DNA of 64,000 bases from Pseudoalteromonas shioyasakiensis (GTDB lineage Bacteria > Pseudomonadota > Gammaproteobacteria > Enterobacterales > Alteromonadaceae). Shown here one piece after another: positions 18,951-29,822 of the stretch. The notes beneath the pieces are model-generated. The model was not told where the DNA came from. It saw only the letters and a program-made list of their open reading frames with translations, and did not search any database. The translations under genes and the position numbers were made by a program. How positions within the stretch are numbered: position 1 is the first letter of the stretch; every line of letters starts with the position of its first letter. Where the stretch lies: assembly GCF_001550135.1 (NCBI RefSeq), contig NZ_LRUE01000022.1, positions 124,001 to 188,000 of the forward strand, read 5' to 3'.

Positions 18951-18964
<14 letters not shown>
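18266..18964 (+). CDS. ABC transporter ATPase (LolD/MacB type)
   Basis: A 232-residue ATPase subunit powering the permease encoded next. It has Walker A GPSGCGKSTLL (about 36-46), the Q-loop region (GYIFQNFNLLPYLS), signature LSIGQQQRVAAAR, Walker B IIIADEPTSALD and the switch His (FVSHDE). Length is near E. coli LolD (233). It belongs to the class that partners with FtsX-like permeases in mechanotransmission or lipoprotein release, not classical importers. Its 3' end overlaps the permease start by 14 bases. Confidence 0.92.
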
Positions 18965-20255
<1,291 letters not shown>

Positions 20256-20263
20256 GGAATGTT

Positions 20264-20752
20264 ATGCCGTTTTTTCGAAAATTCGTCGCTTTAGTCGCAT
20301 TAGTTGTGTGTGCTGGAGCTAATGCTGGCGCACCTAAAGAAATCTTCTGGGAAGATTTAATTCCAAAAGGTCATGTGCAAATCGATACCCAAGCGCAAGC
20401 AAACCATGAAGGCTCAGAACAAAACTGGGTGCAACCAGACCTTGATGCTCCCGTGGTAAAAGAACTTAATGGTCAATCAGTAAGTTTGCCTGGTTTTGTT
20501 GTTCCCCTTGAAGGCGACAGCGAAGTGATCACCGAGTTTTTATTGGTACCTTACTTTGGTGCTTGTATTCACGTACCACCACCACCGCCAAATCAAATTG
20601 TGCATGTCACGATTAAAGACGGCGTACCAATCGAAAGCCTATACGATGCGATTGTCGTGACTGGCGTTATCAGCACCGAAACCTGGTCTGGTGAAATTGC
20701 TCAAGTCGGCTATAAAATGAAAGCCGTTGGTGTAGCACCATTTGAGTTATAA
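20264..20752 (+). CDS. DUF3299 exported protein
   Basis: 162 residues with a signal peptide (1-22, ending ANAG). The family signature is clear: FWEDLIPKG near the N-terminus, SLPGFVVPLE, and the strongly conserved GACIHVPPPPPNQIVHV (about residues 105-121). DUF3299 proteins usually sit beside ABC genes of the preceding type; the Cys and His in the Pro-rich motif could be metal ligands. Eight bases separate it from the permease stop, with AAGGA before the ATG, so it is the third gene of that operon. A bidirectional terminator follows. Confidence 0.9.
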   Translation: MPFFRKFVALVALVVCAGANAGAPKEIFWEDLIPKGHVQIDTQAQANHEGSEQNWVQPDLDAPVVKELNGQSVSLPGFVVPLEGDSEVITEFLLVPYFGACIHVPPPPPNQIVHVTIKDGVPIESLYDAIVVTGVISTETWSGEIAQVGYKMKAVGVAPFEL

Positions 20753-20758
20753 GTTTTT

Positions 20759-20786
20759 AAAGAGCATGCTTTTGCATGCTCTTTTA
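20759..20786. terminator. bidirectional terminator between DUF3299 and the RND operon
   Basis: The near-perfect stem AGAGCATGC (20761-20769)/GCATGCTCT (20774-20782) has a TTTT loop. It is flanked by A-runs on the left and T-runs on the right, and so can end transcription from both convergent units. Confidence 0.9.
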
Positions 20787-20787
20787 A

Positions 20788-22185
20788 TTAATCTACCACT
20801 TTTTCTTTTTCCAGTTCCTGTTCGCTTAATTCATACCATCCGCCACCAAGTGCTTTATAAAGCGTTGCTAGGCTTTGCAGACGATCATTCTTTGCCTGCG
20901 ATAAAGCTATTTCTGCCGAAAATAACTGGCGCTGTGCATCCATTAAATCAAGGGAGCTGGCAACACCATTGCTATACCTAAGGCGTGCTAAGCGATAGTA
21001 ATCTTGGCTACTGAGCACCAAGCTCCTTTGCGCATCATAGCTTTGCTCTGCCGACTGATAGTTCGAAAGCTGATTGCTTACTTCTTGCAGTGCCACCAGC
21101 ACTGTTTTTTGGTATTGAATACTTGCCTGATAAGCTCGTTGTTCCGCCACCGTTAAATTTGCCTGATTGCGTCCCATATTAAATATTGGCATTAACAGCT
21201 CTGAGCCCAGCAACCAAACCTGCGAATTACTGGCGAGCAAATCACTAAAATCAGTGCTTTCACTGCCAAGCTCTGCATATAAATTAAGTTTTGGAAATAA
21301 AGCCGCTTTTGCGACCCCAATCTCAGCCATGGCCGCTTGCCATTGATACATTGCTTGCTGCACATCTGGTCTACGCTTTAACAGTTCACTAGGTAGTCCT
21401 GTAGGTAATTGCTTAGGAAGGGTTTGTACAGATAACTCATTCCCCCCTTGCACATCAGCATTGGCATCACCAATCAAAAACTTTAACTGATTAATAATCC
21501 GCCTTTCACTGTGCTGTAAAGGCGGGATCTTCACTTTCGCTGATTCTAATTCAACCTCGGCTTGGCGCTGTTCTAGCCCTGAAATAATACCGCCTTTTTT
21601 ACGAATACGCGCAATTTCAAGCTCCTTCTCGCGAAGCTTAATCGTACTCAGGCTAATATTTAATTGCTCTTCAACTTCTTTAAGGGCAAAAAACTGCTGC
21701 GCAACATCAGCAATCAAGGCGAGCTGCAACGCGTTTCTTGCTTGTTCTTGGCTATAATAATTTGCCAGTGCGGCTTCGCTTGCACGTCGGTTACTACCAA
21801 ATAAATCTAGCTCCCAACTTAAGTAACCTTTTAAATCAAAGGTATTTTCGGGGCTGCTATTAAGCTCTTCTTCTCGCTCTGAAGTAAGCCCTATGCTTAC
21901 ATCTGGCCATAAAGCGGCATCGGTAATTCGATACCGAGCTCGCGCTTCAATAATTTTCGATTGCGCAATTAACATATCTTGGTTATTAAGAAGCGCTTGG
22001 CTAATCAGCTTTTGCAAATGAGGGTCGCTATATATTTGCTTCCATCCCGCTAAAGCTTCAGACTGTGGCGTAGCTGCTGCACCCATAAAATTAGCAACTT
22101 CACTATGATCAGGTATTTCAAAATCTGGCCCTACAGCACAGCCTTGAATACAAGCGAAACAAAGCAATGGCAGCAATTTATGCAT
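20788..22185 (-). CDS. RND efflux outer-membrane factor (NodT/OprM family lipoprotein)
   Basis: The outer-membrane channel of a tripartite drug/solvent efflux pump. The 465 residues start with a lipoprotein signal (lipobox FACIQGC, then AVGPDFEIP, a family hallmark). The body has the two repeated OEP domains rich in coiled-coil helices (for example LALIADVAQQFFALKEVEEQ and GVASSLDLMDAQRQLFSAE). It is the third gene of the operon adaptor-pump-channel, overlapping the pump gene by 8 bases. It ends in a Glu-rich tail (ELSEQELEKEKVVD). High confidence for family; substrates are unknown. Confidence 0.93.
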   Translation of the reverse strand: MHKLLPLLCFACIQGCAVGPDFEIPDHSEVANFMGAAATPQSEALAGWKQIYSDPHLQKLISQALLNNQDMLIAQSKIIEARARYRITDAALWPDVSIGLTSEREEELNSSPENTFDLKGYLSWELDLFGSNRRASEAALANYYSQEQARNALQLALIADVAQQFFALKEVEEQLNISLSTIKLREKELEIARIRKKGGIISGLEQRQAEVELESAKVKIPPLQHSERRIINQLKFLIGDANADVQGGNELSVQTLPKQLPTGLPSELLKRRPDVQQAMYQWQAAMAEIGVAKAALFPKLNLYAELGSESTDFSDLLASNSQVWLLGSELLMPIFNMGRNQANLTVAEQRAYQASIQYQKTVLVALQEVSNQLSNYQSAEQSYDAQRSLVLSSQDYYRLARLRYSNGVASSLDLMDAQRQLFSAEIALSQAKNDRLQSLATLYKALGGGWYELSEQELEKEKVVD

Positions 22186-25100
22186 CGACTTGCTCCTCTA
22201 CTACTTTAAAGGCCGGTGTTTGCTGTTTTTTTACAAAGCGTGCAGCGGTAATAAAAAACAGCGGAACTAATATAATGCCGATAGAGCTTGCTAGTAACAT
22301 CCCCCCTAAAATAGGCATAGATACCGACTGCCGACCAACCGCTCCGGGGCCAGAAGCAAGTACTAACGGCAATACACCAAGCACAAAAGAGGCTGCAGTC
22401 ATTAATATAGGCCGAAAGCGAGAACGGGCGGCTTCTATTGCAGCATCAACGGCATTCATACCTTCTTGATAAAGCTGATTTGCCACCTCAACAATCAATA
22501 TAGAGTTCTTTGCCGCAAGGCCTATCAATGCAATAAATGCGACTTGGAAGAATAAATTGTTTTCATGCCCCGTCACTAAGGTCAATACAGAGGCTCCCAA
22601 CATAGCTATCGGGCTTATTAGTAGTACAGCAAACGGCAAGCTCCAACTTTCATAGAGCGCCGCTAAAAATAAAAATACAAACACAATAGCAAGGCTGATA
22701 GCGATACTTAGCTGACCCGATGAGCGAATTTCTTGATAGGTTAATCCTGTCCATTCATAGCCAAGGTTAGGCGGTAGTTTTGCCATTTCTTCTTTAATTA
22801 CGTCAATTACATCTCCCGATGCATAGCCTTCAGCTGGCGATACATTCACCATGGCACTGGTAAACATATTAAAGCGGTTTATTGCAGACGGACCGGTTGT
22901 TAAATTTAACTTAGCAAGCACATTTGATGGCACCATAGCGCCATTTTTTGAACGCACATAAAATTCGTTGAGGTTTTCAGGGCGTGCCCTAAATTCATCT
23001 TCAGCCTGAACTTTAACCCGATAAACCCGGCCAAATAAATTAAAGTCATTAATTGTTGATGAGCCAGTAAGCACCTTCATTGTGCTGTAAACATCGGCAA
23101 TCGGCACCTCTAATGCCATGGCTTTTTCTCTATCTAACTCTAAAAATAGCTGAGGTACTGAGCCACGCAGTGAGCTACTTGCTTTAGCAACTTCAGGGCG
23201 GTTATTTAAATTTGCCAGCAGTACCTCGAGCGATTCAACCAGACCCGTTAAGTTGCCTCCTGTTTTTTCTTGCAGCGCAAACTCAACACCAGAGCCCGAA
23301 CCAAGCCCCGCCACAGCCGATGGCTGAAACACATTAAATTCAGCATCGGGAATGGCGTACAGCTGCTTACGAATATCATTCATCACACTCGTGACCGTAA
23401 AACCTTGCTCTGCACGCACTTGCCAAGGCTTTAAAATCACCTCCATTTGACCATGTGATTGCGCACTACCAGCACGGCGGTTTTCACCTGCTAGCGTGAA
23501 TGAATAAGCCACCCCAGCATGGCTCATAACAAATTGGTTAGCTTTACTTATCACCTCGTTGGTACGTGAGACCGTTGCCGCATCTGGCAAGGTAATATCA
23601 ACAAAAAAGCGTCCTTGATCTTCTTGCGGCATAAAGCTACTTGGTAATTGGCTGAACACAAAGTAACAGCCACCTAGCATTATAAAAAAGCCAATATAAC
23701 TACGTTTTGCTTTTTCAGAGCATGCCTTTACAAGCCAGGTGTATTTTTTGCCAACACCTTCAAGCCAATTATTAAATTTAACAAAAATCTTATTGTTTGA
23801 TGGGAGGCTAGGTTTTAAGAAAATCGCACATAAAGCAGGGCTTAAGGTTAACGCAACTAGGGTCGAAATGAGTACCGCAACGGTAATTGAAATCGCAAAT
23901 TCTCGGTACATAATGCCCGTAATACCGGCTAAAAATGACACCGGCACAAACACCGCTGCCAGTACTAAAGAGGTTGCCACTATGGCGCCAGAAAGCTCTG
24001 TCATCGCTTGCTTAGTAGCAGCAACTACCTCCATATTTTGCTCATTGATCAATCGCTCAACACTTTCGACTACAACAATCGCATCATCAACGACGATGCC
24101 GATTGCCAATACCATAGCCAATAAACTGACATTGTTAATGGTAAATCCAAATGCAGCCAAGGCGATAAAGGTACCCACTATTGACACCGGCACAGCTAAA
24201 GCGGGTATTAAAGTTGTTCGCCAGTTTTGCAAAAATAAATACACCACTAAAATCACTAAGATCAGCGCTTGAATAAGGGTATTGATCACCTCATTAATCG
24301 ACAGCTTGATAAACTCAGATGCATCATAAAATAACTGCCATTTCACTCCCTTTGGAAAAGCCGCGCTCAGGCGTTCCATCTCAGCCTTAACACGTTCAGT
24401 AACCGCTAATGCATTAGAGCCTGGTAACATATAAACCTGCAAAATAGTGGCGGGCTGTTCATTTAGTTTTGAATTTAAAGTGTACGCAGACGATGCCAGC
24501 TCAACCCTTGCAACATCTCGCAAACGGATCATCGAGCCATCACTGTTAACTCGCAACATAATGTTATTAAACTCATCAACCTTATTAAGCCGTCCTTGTG
24601 CCCGCACCGGAAAATTAAGCTTAATTGCATCGCTCATTGGCTGAGCCCCGATCTCCCCAGCAGCGGCCTCTTTATTTTGTGCTTTGATTGCTGCGGTCAC
24701 ATCATTCACGGTTAATTCGTAACCCGCTAAAATATCGGGCTTTAACCAGACCCGCATAGCATAAGAACGCGAGCCGGTGTTACGCACTTTACCAACCCCC
24801 GGAACACGCTTTAAAGCCGCCTCAACATTGATGCTGGCGTAGTTACTCAAATAGATTTCGTCATAGCGAGGATCATCAGAGGTCAGTGCCAGTTTCAACA
24901 GCTCAACGGAACTTTCATTAGAGACATTCACCCCTTCAGTTTGCACATCAACAGGTAAATTACTACCTGCTTGGCTTGCGGTGTTTTGCACATCAACAAG
25001 GGCGAGATCTGGGTCGGTGCCAACATCAAAGGTGAGTGTGATCCCAACACTGCCAGAGTTAGTTGCCTTTGACTCCATATACAACATATTCGGTGTGCCA

Positions 25101-25312
25101 TTTAATTCTTGCTCAAGAGGAATGGCTACCGACTCCGATGCGGTCTCAGCCGTTGCGCCAGGGAATGAAGCAGACACTTTAACCGACGGCGGAGCAATAT
25201 CAGGGTATTGATCAATCGGTAGAGTAAAGAGCGAGACCAAGCCTGTGAGTAAAATAACTAACGAAATAACGATAGCAAACACTGGACGCTTGATAAAAAA
25301 ATGCGAAAACAT
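22178..25312 (-). CDS. RND multidrug efflux pump, HAE1 family (AcrB/MexB-like)
   Basis: The inner-membrane proton/drug antiporter of the tripartite pump; 1044 residues against 1049 for E. coli AcrB. It has the N-terminal FFIKRPVFAIVISLVI, the TM4 proton-relay pair in GIVVDDAIVVVE (Asp pair about residues 409-410), and the TM10 Lys in GLAAKNSILIVE. The LPIDQYPDIAPP segment and the porter-domain GGNLTGL region are typical. Twelve TM helices are expected. It lies 2 bases after the adaptor stop and overlaps the channel gene. No TetR- or MarR-type regulator is adjacent, so control is from elsewhere or absent locally. Confidence 0.96.
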   Translation of the reverse strand: MFSHFFIKRPVFAIVISLVILLTGLVSLFTLPIDQYPDIAPPSVKVSASFPGATAETASESVAIPLEQELNGTPNMLYMESKATNSGSVGITLTFDVGTDPDLALVDVQNTASQAGSNLPVDVQTEGVNVSNESSVELLKLALTSDDPRYDEIYLSNYASINVEAALKRVPGVGKVRNTGSRSYAMRVWLKPDILAGYELTVNDVTAAIKAQNKEAAAGEIGAQPMSDAIKLNFPVRAQGRLNKVDEFNNIMLRVNSDGSMIRLRDVARVELASSAYTLNSKLNEQPATILQVYMLPGSNALAVTERVKAEMERLSAAFPKGVKWQLFYDASEFIKLSINEVINTLIQALILVILVVYLFLQNWRTTLIPALAVPVSIVGTFIALAAFGFTINNVSLLAMVLAIGIVVDDAIVVVESVERLINEQNMEVVAATKQAMTELSGAIVATSLVLAAVFVPVSFLAGITGIMYREFAISITVAVLISTLVALTLSPALCAIFLKPSLPSNNKIFVKFNNWLEGVGKKYTWLVKACSEKAKRSYIGFFIMLGGCYFVFSQLPSSFMPQEDQGRFFVDITLPDAATVSRTNEVISKANQFVMSHAGVAYSFTLAGENRRAGSAQSHGQMEVILKPWQVRAEQGFTVTSVMNDIRKQLYAIPDAEFNVFQPSAVAGLGSGSGVEFALQEKTGGNLTGLVESLEVLLANLNNRPEVAKASSSLRGSVPQLFLELDREKAMALEVPIADVYSTMKVLTGSSTINDFNLFGRVYRVKVQAEDEFRARPENLNEFYVRSKNGAMVPSNVLAKLNLTTGPSAINRFNMFTSAMVNVSPAEGYASGDVIDVIKEEMAKLPPNLGYEWTGLTYQEIRSSGQLSIAISLAIVFVFLFLAALYESWSLPFAVLLISPIAMLGASVLTLVTGHENNLFFQVAFIALIGLAAKNSILIVEVANQLYQEGMNAVDAAIEAARSRFRPILMTAASFVLGVLPLVLASGPGAVGRQSVSMPILGGMLLASSIGIILVPLFFITAARFVKKQQTPAFKVVEEQVDA

Positions 25313-25314
25313 AG

Positions 25315-26541
25315 TTAAGCTCCCTGCTGATTTTTTTCATCATCTTGTTTGCTTGGTTTATCTGGCGCCAGTGGAATAGTGCCCGTGTTTGGCGTTAATT
25401 GGCGTTTTTCAAACTCGGCTAACGAAATCGCTTTTACTTGCTGACCATGACGAATACGATGCAAACCTTTCACCACCACTTGCTCACCGGCACTCAAGCC
25501 AGCGCTGGCAACAATCCCTTGTTCACCGTAATGCTCAACAACAATAAAGCGACGCTCTATCTCACCTGAGTCAAGTACCACCATCACATAAATACCGCCC
25601 TGCTCAACTTGTGTAGCTTCCTCAGGGACGACAATGGCATCTTTCAATTCGGATAATTTAATCCGTGCTTTTGTATATTGCCCAGGTAATAGCTCACTAT
25701 TAGGGTTAGGCAGCTTTGCTCTTACTTTAAAGGTGCCCGTTTTCGGGCTAATTTTAGGATCGGTAAAACTCACATCACCCCAATATCGATACTCACTGCC
25801 ATCAGGCAAAGAAATACGTACAAAGCCCTCAAGTGCCTTGCCTTGTTGTTCGGCTTGTAGCTGCTCCATCATGCTGGTCATACGCCGCTTGGCATTCAAG
25901 TAATCAAGTGCCGACATATTAAAATTAACGAAAATAGGGTCTATTTGCTGAATGGTAGTAAGGAGTGAAATACCGTTACTGCCGACCAAAGCACCGAGAT
26001 CGGCTTCAGAGCTACCAACCATGCCGCTAATTGGCGCCGTAATACGGGTATATTCTAAATCAAGCTTGGTTTCTTCAAGTTCTGCTTGGGTTGCTGATAA
26101 TGACGCTTGCGCTTGCTCTTGAATAGAAATTGCATTGTCGTAGTCGAGCTGACTTGCTGCATCTTGCTCGTAGAGGGGTTTTAAACGAGTAACATCGCGC
26201 TTTGCTTTTGCCAGCGCTGCTTGGTCTTTTTGCAGCGCCGCTTTAACGCGATTAAGTTTTGCTCGGTAGGGTCTATCATCAATGGTGTAGAGTAAATCTC
26301 CCTCATTTACCCAACTACCTTCAACAAATTCTACGCTTTGTACAAAGCCGGTGATCCTTGCGCGTATTTCAACATCAAGTGATGCGTCTGTACGCGCCAC
26401 GTAATTCCCATACAGCGGCACATCAAACTGCTTAACCTCAGCGGTAACCACTTCTTCAACGATAACTTGAGGTTGCTCTTTAGAACAACCCACCAGTGCC
26501 GCTAAGCACACGCACCCTATGACGTATTTGTTTAATAGCAT
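25315..26541 (-). CDS. RND periplasmic adaptor (AcrA/MexA-type membrane fusion protein)
   Basis: Bridges the pump and the outer-membrane channel. The 408-residue protein has a lipoprotein signal ending LAALVGC, then a biotinyl-lipoyl half (GFVQSVEFVEGSWVNEGDLL), a coiled-coil hairpin (KAALQKDQAALAKAKRDVTR), the second lipoyl half (YTRITAPISGMVGSSEADLG), the beta-barrel and the membrane-proximal domain. It is the first gene of the operon, with an AAGG-type site before the ATG. The C-terminus is charged and disordered (DKPSKQDDEKNQQGA). Confidence 0.94.
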   Translation of the reverse strand: MLLNKYVIGCVCLAALVGCSKEQPQVIVEEVVTAEVKQFDVPLYGNYVARTDASLDVEIRARITGFVQSVEFVEGSWVNEGDLLYTIDDRPYRAKLNRVKAALQKDQAALAKAKRDVTRLKPLYEQDAASQLDYDNAISIQEQAQASLSATQAELEETKLDLEYTRITAPISGMVGSSEADLGALVGSNGISLLTTIQQIDPIFVNFNMSALDYLNAKRRMTSMMEQLQAEQQGKALEGFVRISLPDGSEYRYWGDVSFTDPKISPKTGTFKVRAKLPNPNSELLPGQYTKARIKLSELKDAIVVPEEATQVEQGGIYVMVVLDSGEIERRFIVVEHYGEQGIVASAGLSAGEQVVVKGLHRIRHGQQVKAISLAEFEKRQLTPNTGTIPLAPDKPSKQDDEKNQQGA

Positions 26542-26615
26542 ACAACCTTCTCATTCCTTAAGCCTGTCTCTATCTTGCTATCTGTTGCAATACTACATAG
26601 ATGAGGGATTCTTTG

Positions 26616-27425
26616 TTATTTTTGACAATTAGAGCAGTACACAGTGCTTCTTTGCCCTAATCTAATTTCTTTTAATGGCTCTTTACACGTTACACATGGC
26701 TCACCTTTGCGACCATAAACTAGTAATTGTTGGGCAAAATAACCGGGCTTACCATCACTTTGAGCAAAATCTTTTAATGTTGTGCCGCCTTGCGTGATAG
26801 CCGCAGCAAGTGTTTCTTTAATAATAGGCACTAATTGCTGATAACGCTTTAAAGACACCTTGCCGGCTTCTCGTTTCGGGTGAATTCCGGCCTTAAATAA
26901 CGACTCATTGGCATAGATATTACCTACACCAACGACCACAGCGTTATCCATAATAAACTGTTTAATTGGTACTTTTTTATTTCTAGACTGTTCGTAAACA
27001 CGCTTTGCAGCAAACTCATCGGTAAGAGGCTCCGGTCCAAGCTTGGTTAGCAAGGTATGACATTCGCCTGGTGCTTGCCATAAGCAGGCACCAAAGCGAC
27101 GCGCGTCGTTGAGTCTTAGCGCTTTACCTGAGGCTAAAATAAATTCGATATGGTCGTGCTTTTTTAATGGCTCATCTGCGCTCACAACTCGTAAGTTGCC
27201 CGACATTCCTAAGTGCAAAATAACACTACCCAGCTCACAACCGAGTAATAAATATTTTGCTCTACGCTCCACTGAAGTAACTTTAAGTCCTTGTAATTGA
27301 TATACATCATCAGGCACAGGCCAACGCATACTGGCGTTATGAATATTTACTTTGGTCACTGTTTGGTTAAGCACATGCGGCGTTATTCCCAAACGGCTAA
27401 CTTCAACTTCTGGTAATTCAGGCAT
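26616..27425 (-). CDS. mutM: formamidopyrimidine-DNA glycosylase
   Basis: Removes 8-oxoguanine and ring-opened purines and nicks the abasic site. The 269 residues equal E. coli MutM. Seen: the catalytic N-terminus [13 protein letters not shown] (Pro after Met removal, Glu next), the helix-two-turn-helix region ([20 protein letters not shown]), and a C-terminal zinc finger CVTC...YCSNC with the RSTVYC turn. A small membrane gene (27437-27928) lies 11 bases upstream and is probably in the same transcript. Confidence 0.97.
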   Translation of the reverse strand: MPELPEVEVSRLGITPHVLNQTVTKVNIHNASMRWPVPDDVYQLQGLKVTSVERRAKYLLLGCELGSVILHLGMSGNLRVVSADEPLKKHDHIEFILASGKALRLNDARRFGACLWQAPGECHTLLTKLGPEPLTDEFAAKRVYEQSRNKKVPIKQFIMDNAVVVGVGNIYANESLFKAGIHPKREAGKVSLKRYQQLVPIIKETLAAAITQGGTTLKDFAQSDGKPGYFAQQLLVYGRKGEPCVTCKEPLKEIRLGQRSTVYCSNCQK

Positions 27426-27436
27426 CTGTGACTCTC

Positions 27437-27928
27437 TTAAAACGGGTATAACGGAAACAACTTAGCCGCATCAGCTTGTTCAAGCTCAAATACTCGTTGT
27501 AACCGTTTATCTAATAAATAGTATTGCTGATCTATGTTGTACAACTGATACACCGCTGGCAACTGCTCCCCGGCTAGCCACACGGAGGCAACATAATCAG
27601 CCGATGTCTGTGAAATTTTACTAACAGGGAGACTGGCAATAGTCAGTTTTTGATGTTGCCAAAGTTCAACAAGTTGTTCGAGCTGCTGCTCATCGCCTTG
27701 CCATGTGGTTTCTTGTAGTGATTGGCTACGCCAAGAGGTGCCGATACGCTCGATTTTTAATTCTGGAAATGCCATTGCTAAAATGAAGCTTTGCTCTGGG
27801 AGTAATGCTTGTACTCCTTCTTCAACGGGCTGTGTATTGAGCTTTTTATGTAGGCCATTGAAGAAAAAAATCATCAATAGCATCGAAATAATCACTACAT
27901 TATTCCATGCTTTTCGGCTCAAGCGCAT
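27437..27928 (-). CDS. membrane-anchored protein of unknown function
   Basis: 163 residues with one N-terminal membrane helix ([16 protein letters not shown], about 12-27) and a positively charged start (MRLSRKAW), so the bulk faces the periplasm. The remainder alternates short strands and helices ([39 protein letters not shown]) and ends LFPLYPF. I do not recognise the family. It sits immediately upstream of mutM with an 11-base gap; the pairing is probably one message, but nothing links it to DNA repair by sequence. Confidence 0.65.
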   Translation of the reverse strand: MRLSRKAWNNVVIISMLLMIFFFNGLHKKLNTQPVEEGVQALLPEQSFILAMAFPELKIERIGTSWRSQSLQETTWQGDEQQLEQLVELWQHQKLTIASLPVSKISQTSADYVASVWLAGEQLPAVYQLYNIDQQYYLLDKRLQRVFELEQADAAKLFPLYPF

Positions 27929-28079
27929 CAGTATCTTCCTCAGTTTTCAATATCTTAAAGTGTAACCAAAAAGGACATTAATTGGCAGTTGTAATTGATC
28001 AACAAAATTTCATGTCTGTTATGTATCAATCTGTCGATACTTTGCTAAAATATCCGCCAAATTTAAAGGAGTTCCGTCA

Positions 28080-29006
28080 ATGTCAATGTATGTAGTGGGT
28101 CATAAGATCCCTGATTCAGATTCAATTTGCGGTGCAATTGCGCTTGCTTACTTAAAAAACCAGATCAATGAACCTGCGATCCCGACGCGTTTAGGTGAAG
28201 TATCACCTGAAACACAATTTATCCTAGATAAATTCGGTTTCGAAGCACCTGAGCTAAAACTTAGCTACGCAGGCGAAGACGTTTATATCGTTGACCACAC
28301 AGAAAAAACACAAGCACCTGATGACATCGATGAAGCACGTGTTGTAGGTGTTGTTGATCACCACAAACTAGGCGATTTAACATCATCAACACCACTTGAG
28401 TGTTGGATCCGTCCAGTTGGTTGTTCAAACACTATCATCAAAATGATGTATGACTTCTACAACGTAGAGATTCCAAAAGATATCGCAGGCATCATGTTAT
28501 GCGCTATCTTAAGCGACACTGTAATCTTTAAATCACCAACGTGTACAACAGCTGACATCAAGTGTGTTGAAGCACTTGCTGAAATCGCTGGTATTGAAGA
28601 TTTCAAAGAACTTGGCATGGAAATGTTCAAGGTTAAATCAGCAGTTGAAGGCACGCCTGCACGCGATTTAGTAATGCGTGATTTCAAAGACTTCAACATG
28701 AACGGTAAGCTAGTAGGTATTGGCCAGCTAGAAGTTATCGACCTTGCTGTATTTGATGAGATCAAAGCAGATCTTGAAGCTGACATCGCAAAGCTTAAAG
28801 AAGAAGGCGGTCGCCACTCAGTATTACTCCTGTTAACTGATATCATGAAAGAAGGCTCTGAAATGCTAATTGCGTCTGATGACATATCAGTAATCGAAGC
28901 TGCCTATGATGTTAAATCAGAAGACGGTCGCGTTTGGTTAGATCGCGTATTAAGCCGTAAGAAGCAAGTAGTACCACCACTACAAGACGCTTTTGCAAAA
29001 ATCTAA
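28080..29006 (+). CDS. ppaC: manganese-dependent inorganic pyrophosphatase (class II, DHH family)
   Basis: Hydrolyses pyrophosphate, pulling biosynthetic reactions forward in the cytosol. The 308 residues have the family motifs in order: GHKIPDSDSICGAIA (metal site 1), YIVDHTEKTQAP, VVDHHKLGDL (the DHH motif), CSNTIIKMMY, CAILSDTVIFKSPT, then the DHHA2 domain with RHSVLLLLTDI and SRKKQVVPPL. AAGGAG lies 9 bases before the ATG. Class II enzymes occur in Vibrio, Shewanella and relatives, beside or in place of the class I enzyme. It is monocistronic, with a terminator after the stop. Confidence 0.96.
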   Translation: MSMYVVGHKIPDSDSICGAIALAYLKNQINEPAIPTRLGEVSPETQFILDKFGFEAPELKLSYAGEDVYIVDHTEKTQAPDDIDEARVVGVVDHHKLGDLTSSTPLECWIRPVGCSNTIIKMMYDFYNVEIPKDIAGIMLCAILSDTVIFKSPTCTTADIKCVEALAEIAGIEDFKELGMEMFKVKSAVEGTPARDLVMRDFKDFNMNGKLVGIGQLEVIDLAVFDEIKADLEADIAKLKEEGGRHSVLLLLTDIMKEGSEMLIASDDISVIEAAYDVKSEDGRVWLDRVLSRKKQVVPPLQDAFAKI

Positions 29007-29022
29007 TCAGAACTGTTAGATA

Positions 29023-29053
29023 CAAAAAAGCCGATGTAACATCGGCTTTTTTT
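29023..29053. terminator. bidirectional terminator between ppaC and rlmB
   Basis: GCCGATG (29030-29036) pairs with CATCGGC (29040-29046) around a TAA loop. An A-run is on the left and a T-run on the right, fitting termination from both sides. Confidence 0.9.
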
Positions 29054-29075
29054 GTGTCTGAAATTTTCGCGGCAG

Positions 29076-29822
29076 TTAGATTTGCGTTGCATTACGCTGG
29101 CGTAACACTTCAAATAAACAAATACCGGTCGCAACTGACACATTTAAACTAGATACCGAACCAGCCATTGGGATTTTAACTAATAAATCACAATGCTCAC
29201 GAGTAAGGCGGCGCATACCATCCCCTTCAGCACCCATAACAACAGCCATTGGCCCTGTTAGATTTGCATCAAATAACTCTGTATCTGTTTCACCGGCAGT
29301 GCCGACAACCCAAACGCCAGCATCTTTAATTTCACGTAACGTACGCGCAAGATTGGTTACTTGCACCAATGGCACTGTTTCTGCCGCACCGCATGCTACT
29401 TTACGCGCTGTGCCATTCAGTTTTGCAGACTTATCTTTAGGAACGATGATCGCGTGCACGCCCGCAGCATCTGCACTACGTAAACAGGCACCTAAGTTAT
29501 GCGGATCTGTTATACCATCAAGCACCAATAAGAAAGGCGTTTCTTCACGGGCTATGATCTCATCTAGATCTTTTTCGTTATACATGCGCGCCGCTTTCAC
29601 ATTAGCGATAATGCCTTGGTGCTGCTCACCATTTGCTTTATTATCAAGCGCTTTACGCTGCATAAATTGTACAGAAATACCGAATTTACGTGCTTGGTCA
29701 ATAACCGGGTTTAAACGTTTATCTTCACGCCCTTTTAAAGCGTATATTTCTAAAAAGCGCTCAGGCTCTTTTGCTAATATTGCTTCAACTGAGTGAAAAC
29801 CAAAAATTAATTCATTACTCAC
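29076..29822 (-). CDS. rlmB: 23S rRNA 2'-O-methyltransferase (Gm2251)
   Basis: Methylates the ribose of G2251 of 23S rRNA using S-adenosylmethionine. The 248 residues are close to E. coli RlmB (243). The SpoU/TrmH-type motifs are seen: [17 protein letters not shown] (motif 1, with the catalytic Arg), [12 protein letters not shown] (motif 2) and [20 protein letters not shown] (motif 3, knot). The N-terminal substrate-binding domain starts GFHSVEAIL. It is coupled to rnr through a 4-base ATGA overlap, the same pair as in E. coli. Confidence 0.96.
   Translation of the reverse strand: MSNELIFGFHSVEAILAKEPERFLEIYALKGREDKRLNPVIDQARKFGISVQFMQRKALDNKANGEQHQGIIANVKAARMYNEKDLDEIIAREETPFLLVLDGITDPHNLGACLRSADAAGVHAIIVPKDKSAKLNGTARKVACGAAETVPLVQVTNLARTLREIKDAGVWVVGTAGETDTELFDANLTGPMAVVMGAEGDGMRRLTREHCDLLVKIPMAGSVSSLNVSVATGICLFEVLRQRNATQI

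Noticed and set aside
23739..24272. 177-codon plus-strand frame inside the RND pump gene
   Set aside because: It lies wholly within the pump gene, has low-complexity Ala/Thr-rich sequence and no ribosome site.
29299..29796. 165-codon plus-strand frame opposite rlmB
   Set aside because: Complementary shadow of a certain gene, with composition typical of antisense translation.
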